Part shown: positions 60,414 through 64,000 of the stretch, piece after piece | Position numbering within the stretch: the stretch's first letter is position 1 | Layout of the letters: each line of letters opens with the position of its first letter | Origin: Chionoecetes opilio | Lineage: Eukaryota > Arthropoda > Malacostraca > Decapoda > Majidae | DNA: 64,000 bases | Assembly (NCBI GenBank): GCA_016584305.1 | Contig: JACEEZ010005937.1 | Span: 95,940-159,939 of the forward strand | Direction of reading: 5' to 3' | The notes under the pieces: model-generated | What the model saw: the letters and a program-made list of their open reading frames with translations, nothing else | Told to the model about the DNA's origin: nothing | The model's database searches: none | Translations under genes and position numbers: made by a program

Positions 60414-60904
60414 GTCTTTGTCTCCTTTTTTTTCTTCTATTATTTCTTCTCCCTCCTCTTCCTTCCCCCTTTTCATCCTCCACACACATATCATAGCCAG
60501 TATGTGATATTATCGTGAATAACGACACTTTTTTTCTGGTGTGTTTTGATATGTTTAGAATTAATCTGCTAACCGTTTCTGTCGCAAATCATATTTATTC
60601 CGCCCAGCCCACCCCTATATATATAGTATATATATAGCCCACACCTATATATATATACATAGTGTATTATACAGCCTAATATACTATATACAGTCTAAAA
60701 TATATAATATATAACCAATAATATAACCATTGTTGTTATGGTGACGGAGAAAATTGCGGGCTAAGACGACCCCAACCCTGCCTTAGTTTACACTCGCTGC
60801 ACTGTCTTAGGCGGAGCGAACTTTGCTTCCGAAAATGTCCACCTAGCGCTAAGATGGTCTTAGTCCCCTAAGATGGTCTTAGTAGTGTTCCAAAATGCCG
60901 CCCC
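59566..60904. mobile_element. TIR element GGGGCGGCATTTTGGAA, non-autonomous
   Basis: The ends ggggcggcattttggaa and ttccaaaatgccgcccc form a perfect 17-bp terminal inverted repeat over 1,339 bp. The right sub-terminus has two ctaagatggtcttag imperfect palindromes. The interior is mostly CT microsatellite (59783-60220 and 60320-60415) with a duplicated cttctattatttcttctccc block. TIRs of this look (GC-start, CTTAG-rich) recall PIF/Harbinger non-autonomous elements, but no 3-bp TWA duplication is visible. Confidence 0.7.
59783..60220. repeat. (CT)n microsatellite
   Basis: About 440 bp CT with CCT/TTCC interruptions; a second CT block follows at 60320-60415. Ser/Leu and Arg/Glu frames here are artefacts. 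Confidence 0.98.
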
Positions 60905-61995
60905 AGGTATAGTCCTCTCCTCGCCACACTTGTTCCGCCACGAAGGAATAATCCTTGACACCGAAAATAAGATAAGATACTTTTATCCTATCTAGACACC
61001 TTGCAAGTACCAACTACAAGGTTATTGACTATACAAAGCGCCACCACGCCAGGACGAACTTTGTGGGCTCGAACCGCTGAACGAATGCAGGGACGCTACA
61101 CCCGAGCCCGCAGCTCTACCAACCGAGCCACCCTGACGGGTTTGACACCGAATGTTTCATGGCATAAAACAATTTCGCAATATCCTTTTCAAGAAGAGGA
61201 TGATAAACCTTCACGTCTTCCCAAGGTAGTGATGCCAGACTTGCATGAAGAGGTTACAGCGCACTACATATTTTTTAACATCTCTCCTGACACGATGTAA
61301 ACATATATCTTATCTTCTGTTGCAGCTTAAGGAATAATATTTTCCCATTAGTCTGACCGGACCAAGATTTTTGCGTTTCCTTCATATTTTATCACAATAA
61401 TATCAACCAACAGACGTCAATAATATTTATAATTAATATCATAGCTAACAGTAGAGGTGTTATCTATACTGTTATCTATGTTAATATCAAAGAAATTTTT
61501 GATGTCTATCTCCACGGTTTCCTTGAATAATCCTGAGCATTTCTTGTGTTTATGTTGTGGATTTTTTTTATATAATACCTCTGGGTGCTACACCCATCTG
61601 GTGTCTTGACTTGTTCATGCTCTATTAATCTTTATAATTCGTCCAACCATCCCGCACCATGATCTCTGACGGACAGTTACTTGTCTTTGGGGAGCTGTTG
61701 CTGTTGTTGGCAAGGCCGCTCTGCACACTTGCCGGCAGTTCATTGTAATGAAAGCACGCAGTAGTGATTCACGCCACGACCAACTTGTCTTCAGTTATAG
61801 CGACCGCAGCGCCAAGCCAAACACGCCACAGTATTGTTACGTGTCTACCCAAATAACATCGCCGTGTTTCTAGCATGCGATATTGCCAAGCTCGAACCCG
61901 GGCATCAGTTTTGTCACTACCTACATAGTATTTGTTTTTACCCGTTGATCCTTACATCAGAATTATTTATCAGATGAGGTAACAAGTCTATCAAA

Positions 61996-61998
<3 letters not shown>
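60905..61998. other. Unclassified DNA with a tRNA-like segment
   Basis: Apart from the tRNA-like stretch at 61063-61140, no gene or repeat recognised. Confidence 0.45.
61063..61140 (-). mobile_element. tRNA-like SINE head (family S5, single copy seen)
   Basis: On the minus strand: box A gggtggctcggttggtagag and box B cggttcgagccc, spaced as in a tRNA gene, but the stems do not pair as a full cloverleaf. More likely a SINE head than a functional tRNA. Confidence 0.5.
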
Positions 61999-62094
<96 letters not shown>

Positions 62095-62114
62095 CTCTCT
62101 CTCTCTTCCTCTCT

Positions 62115-62191
<77 letters not shown>

Positions 62192-62199
62192 CTCTCTCT
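61999..62199. repeat. (CT)n microsatellite near exon A
   Basis: About 200 bp CT with TTC/CCT slips, 57 bp from the exon A donor. Confidence 0.98.
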
Positions 62200-62256
62200 C
62201 ATATTGACGCACAGTGAGGACCACCGTGGGTAGGGCAGTGTTGAGACGGGACTAAC

Positions 62257-62402
62257 CTGGTTGCCTTGTAGGAACCATTGCAGGGTGGGCTTGGTGTGGT
62301 CCAGGGGGTGGCGGCTGCTGGGCTGACAACCGATCTTGATGATTTCCGAAGGCTCGTACATCTCGCGCGCCCCAACCAGTACGGGGGCGGTAAGTGGCTC
62401 AC
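62257..62402 (-). CDS. Exon A of an Ig-domain gene, beaten-path (beat)-like
   Basis: First of three minus-strand exons of one host gene. The acceptor reads cctcttag before position 62402 and the donor is cag|gttagt at 62257. The 146-nt exon completes a split codon (2 nt) and then gives 48 codons, ending in phase 0. It encodes the first half of an Ig domain: a Y-E-P-S-E-I-I-K-I-G-C strand with the first disulfide cysteine, then T-L-Q-W-F-L-Q-G-N-Q with the core tryptophan. Family knowledge: beat proteins are secreted or membrane-tethered Ig proteins involved in axon guidance and synaptic recognition in arthropods, and their second Ig domain has this NC...W(Y/F)xxG layout. The donor lies 57 bp from a 200-bp CT/GA microsatellite. 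Earlier exons (signal peptide, Ig1) would lie beyond 64000. Another Ig-superfamily subfamily is the main alternative. Confidence 0.72.
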
Positions 62403-62777
62403 CTAAGAGGCAGAAGGGCGTGTTAGGAGGGCGGGTCAGAGTTAGGGCAGAGTTAAACAGGTGTGCGAACATTAAAAAGTTCTGGAAAGGTTACAAATGA
62501 CGGCATATTTTCTATTTTTAGGAATGGGAAGAAGGGAGAATGACCCTTCACACCAATGAAACATGTTCTCGCTACGGATAGCGGGGAAGGGTACGCTTGA
62601 GTGTGACGACTCATTGACGGAACCACTACGGAGAGAAAGGGGACATGTTTCCTATGCTGCAGCAGCCCTCCTCCATTAAGACAGCTTCATGCCACCTCCT
62701 TTTTCCCTTCCTCCCGCGTCCTAGCCTTCACTAGTATATATTGTTCCTCCCTCATAGCGTTTGCGGTTTATGATTGA
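62403..62777. other. Intron sequence upstream of exon A
   Basis: Nothing recognised other than the pyrimidine tract and acceptor at 62403-62425 (minus strand). Confidence 0.5.
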
Positions 62778-62966
62778 CTAGCCGCAAAGCCGCCCTCCGG
62801 GCGGCCTTTTTGGCTAGCTCCTGCGGAGGGCTATTGGTGGGCTTTCGGCCCACCAAACACAGACTCTCCAGATAGCCCCTTCTAGCTTTCCTGAAATCAT
62901 GGATGTAGAAATGTATGTATTAACGCCAACCCATTCACATCATAGCCCCTTCTAACTTTCCTGAAA
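62778..62966 (-). mobile_element. Helitron-like repeat R, truncated unit
   Basis: ctagccgcaaagccgccctc hairpin end, ggtgggct/cccacc pair and the gatagccccttctagctttc block; broken off before the minisatellite. Confidence 0.65.
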
Positions 62967-63621
62967 GCAGCAAAGCCGCCCTCCGGGCGGACTTTTTTGG
63001 CTAGCTCCTGCGGAGGGCTATTGGTGGGCCTTTAGCCCACCACCTGTGTTTGGTGGGCCTTCGGCCCACCAAACACAGACTCTCCAGATAGACCCATTAC
63101 CCACTACCTCGGCCCACCAAACACAGACTCTCCAGATAGCCTCTTCTAACTTTCCTGAAATGTATGTATTCCCCCCACCCATTCACTCACCCATTACCCA
63201 TCACCCCCCACCCATTCACTCACCCATTACCCATCACCACACACCCATTCACTCACCCATTACCCATCACCACACACCCATTCACTCACCCATTACCCAT
63301 CACCCCCCACCTATTCCCTCACCCATCACCCATCACCCCCCACCCATTCACTCACCCATCACCCCACACCCATTACCCATTACCCCACCCATTCACTCAC
63401 CTATTACCCATCACCCTACATCATGGTTTCCTCAATTCTCGCAACCCACTTTTTTTTCTTCACAGTTCTCGCTAATAGGCTGCTTAAAAAAAAAAAAAGT
63501 GATCGGATCATACTATAAGTGGGTTTAAAACCTTCCCCTGGTAAACCTGATTCCAAAACTGTGACATATGATGGGATTCCGCCACAGGGGGCGGCACCTA
63601 TCGCGGACAGACAGACAGACA

Positions 63622-63690
<69 letters not shown>

Positions 63691-63720
63691 TCGCTTATAA
63701 TATTATAGATATATTTACTA
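62967..63720 (-). mobile_element. Helitron-like repeat R, unit with minisatellite
   Basis: Truncated hairpin end at 62967, duplicated ggcccaccaaacacagac block (63064 and 63111), 33-bp minisatellite (63172-63405), poly(A) block (63486-63499), GACA/CA microsatellite (63605-63688) and end ataatattataga. The minus-strand 5' end TCTATAATATTATAAGCG is preceded by A, as expected for a Helitron (A|TC). Confidence 0.67.
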
Positions 63721-64000
63721 CTAGCCGGAAAGCCGCCCTCCGGGCGGCCTTTTTGGCTAGCTCCTGCGGAGGGCTATTGGTGGGCCTTCGACCCACCACC
63801 TGTGTGTGTTTGGTGGGCGGCCCACCAAACACAGACTCTCCAGATAGCCACTTCTAACTTTCCTGAAATCATTGACGTAGAAATGTATGTATTAACGCCA
63901 ACCCATCCCAACCCATTCACTCACCCATTACCCATCACCCCCCACCCATTCACTCACCCATTACCCATCACCCCCACCCATTCACTCACCCATTACCCAT
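63721..64000 (-). mobile_element. Helitron-like repeat R, unit cut by the window edge
   Basis: ctagccggaaagccgccctc hairpin end at 63721 (preceded by a, that is CTAG|T on minus), then the start of the 33-bp minisatellite, continuing beyond 64000. Confidence 0.66.

Noticed and set aside
59622..60494. 290-codon Arg/Glu-rich and 254-codon Ser/Leu-rich frames
   Set aside because: CT/GA microsatellite translations.
61063..61140. Functional tRNA gene
   Set aside because: Boxes A and B are present, but acceptor and anticodon stems do not pair convincingly; more like a SINE head.

Overview
This is a eukaryotic, animal genomic window that most resembles a decapod crustacean. The signs are very long dinucleotide microsatellites every few kilobases, several non-LTR retrotransposon families, four or five tRNA-derived SINE families, and host exons separated by introns of 16-33 kb. 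The species assignment is inference; no ribosomal or mitochondrial marker is present.

Host gene. Three small exons on the minus strand (62257-62402, 45519-45602, 12658-12784) have clean splice sites and matching phases. Read in that order they encode 118 residues of one immunoglobulin-like domain that looks like the second Ig domain of beaten-path (beat) family cell-surface/secreted proteins. Almost everything else in the window is intronic or flanking repeat DNA of this gene. Upstream exons should lie beyond 64000, and downstream exons left of 12658 or outside the window.

Layout. 1-8900: LINE-A (CR1-like) fragments, a hAT-like MITE, a tRNA-derived SINE and nested foldback elements. 8900-16850: huge GT, GTGC and TA arrays, SINEs, LINE-B (jockey/CR1 superfamily), beat-like exon C and LINE-E with an uninterrupted partial reverse transcriptase. 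16850-19740: a tandem group of Helitron-like composite repeats. 20230-31600: LINE-C, SINE, then a three-level nest (LINE-D split by LINE-C, itself split by a 2.5-kb hAT transposon and a 1.4-kb unknown insertion). 31600-45600: minisatellite, SINEs, a long LINE-C copy carrying a SINE and a foldback element, LINE-D, LINE-A, and exon B. 45860-53720: a decayed gene for a CXC-domain mobile-element-like protein, split by a repeat, with a lone 3' fragment of the same family nearby. 53760-64000: SINEs, a 42-bp minisatellite, a TIR element, exon A, and more Helitron-like units.

Most coding capacity is decayed. LINE-E keeps an open frame through its truncated RT, and the hAT transposase has only two obvious frameshifts. 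I saw no bacterial-type operon, CRISPR array, rRNA or functional tRNA gene. Family names rest on recognising motifs by eye, not on a database search.
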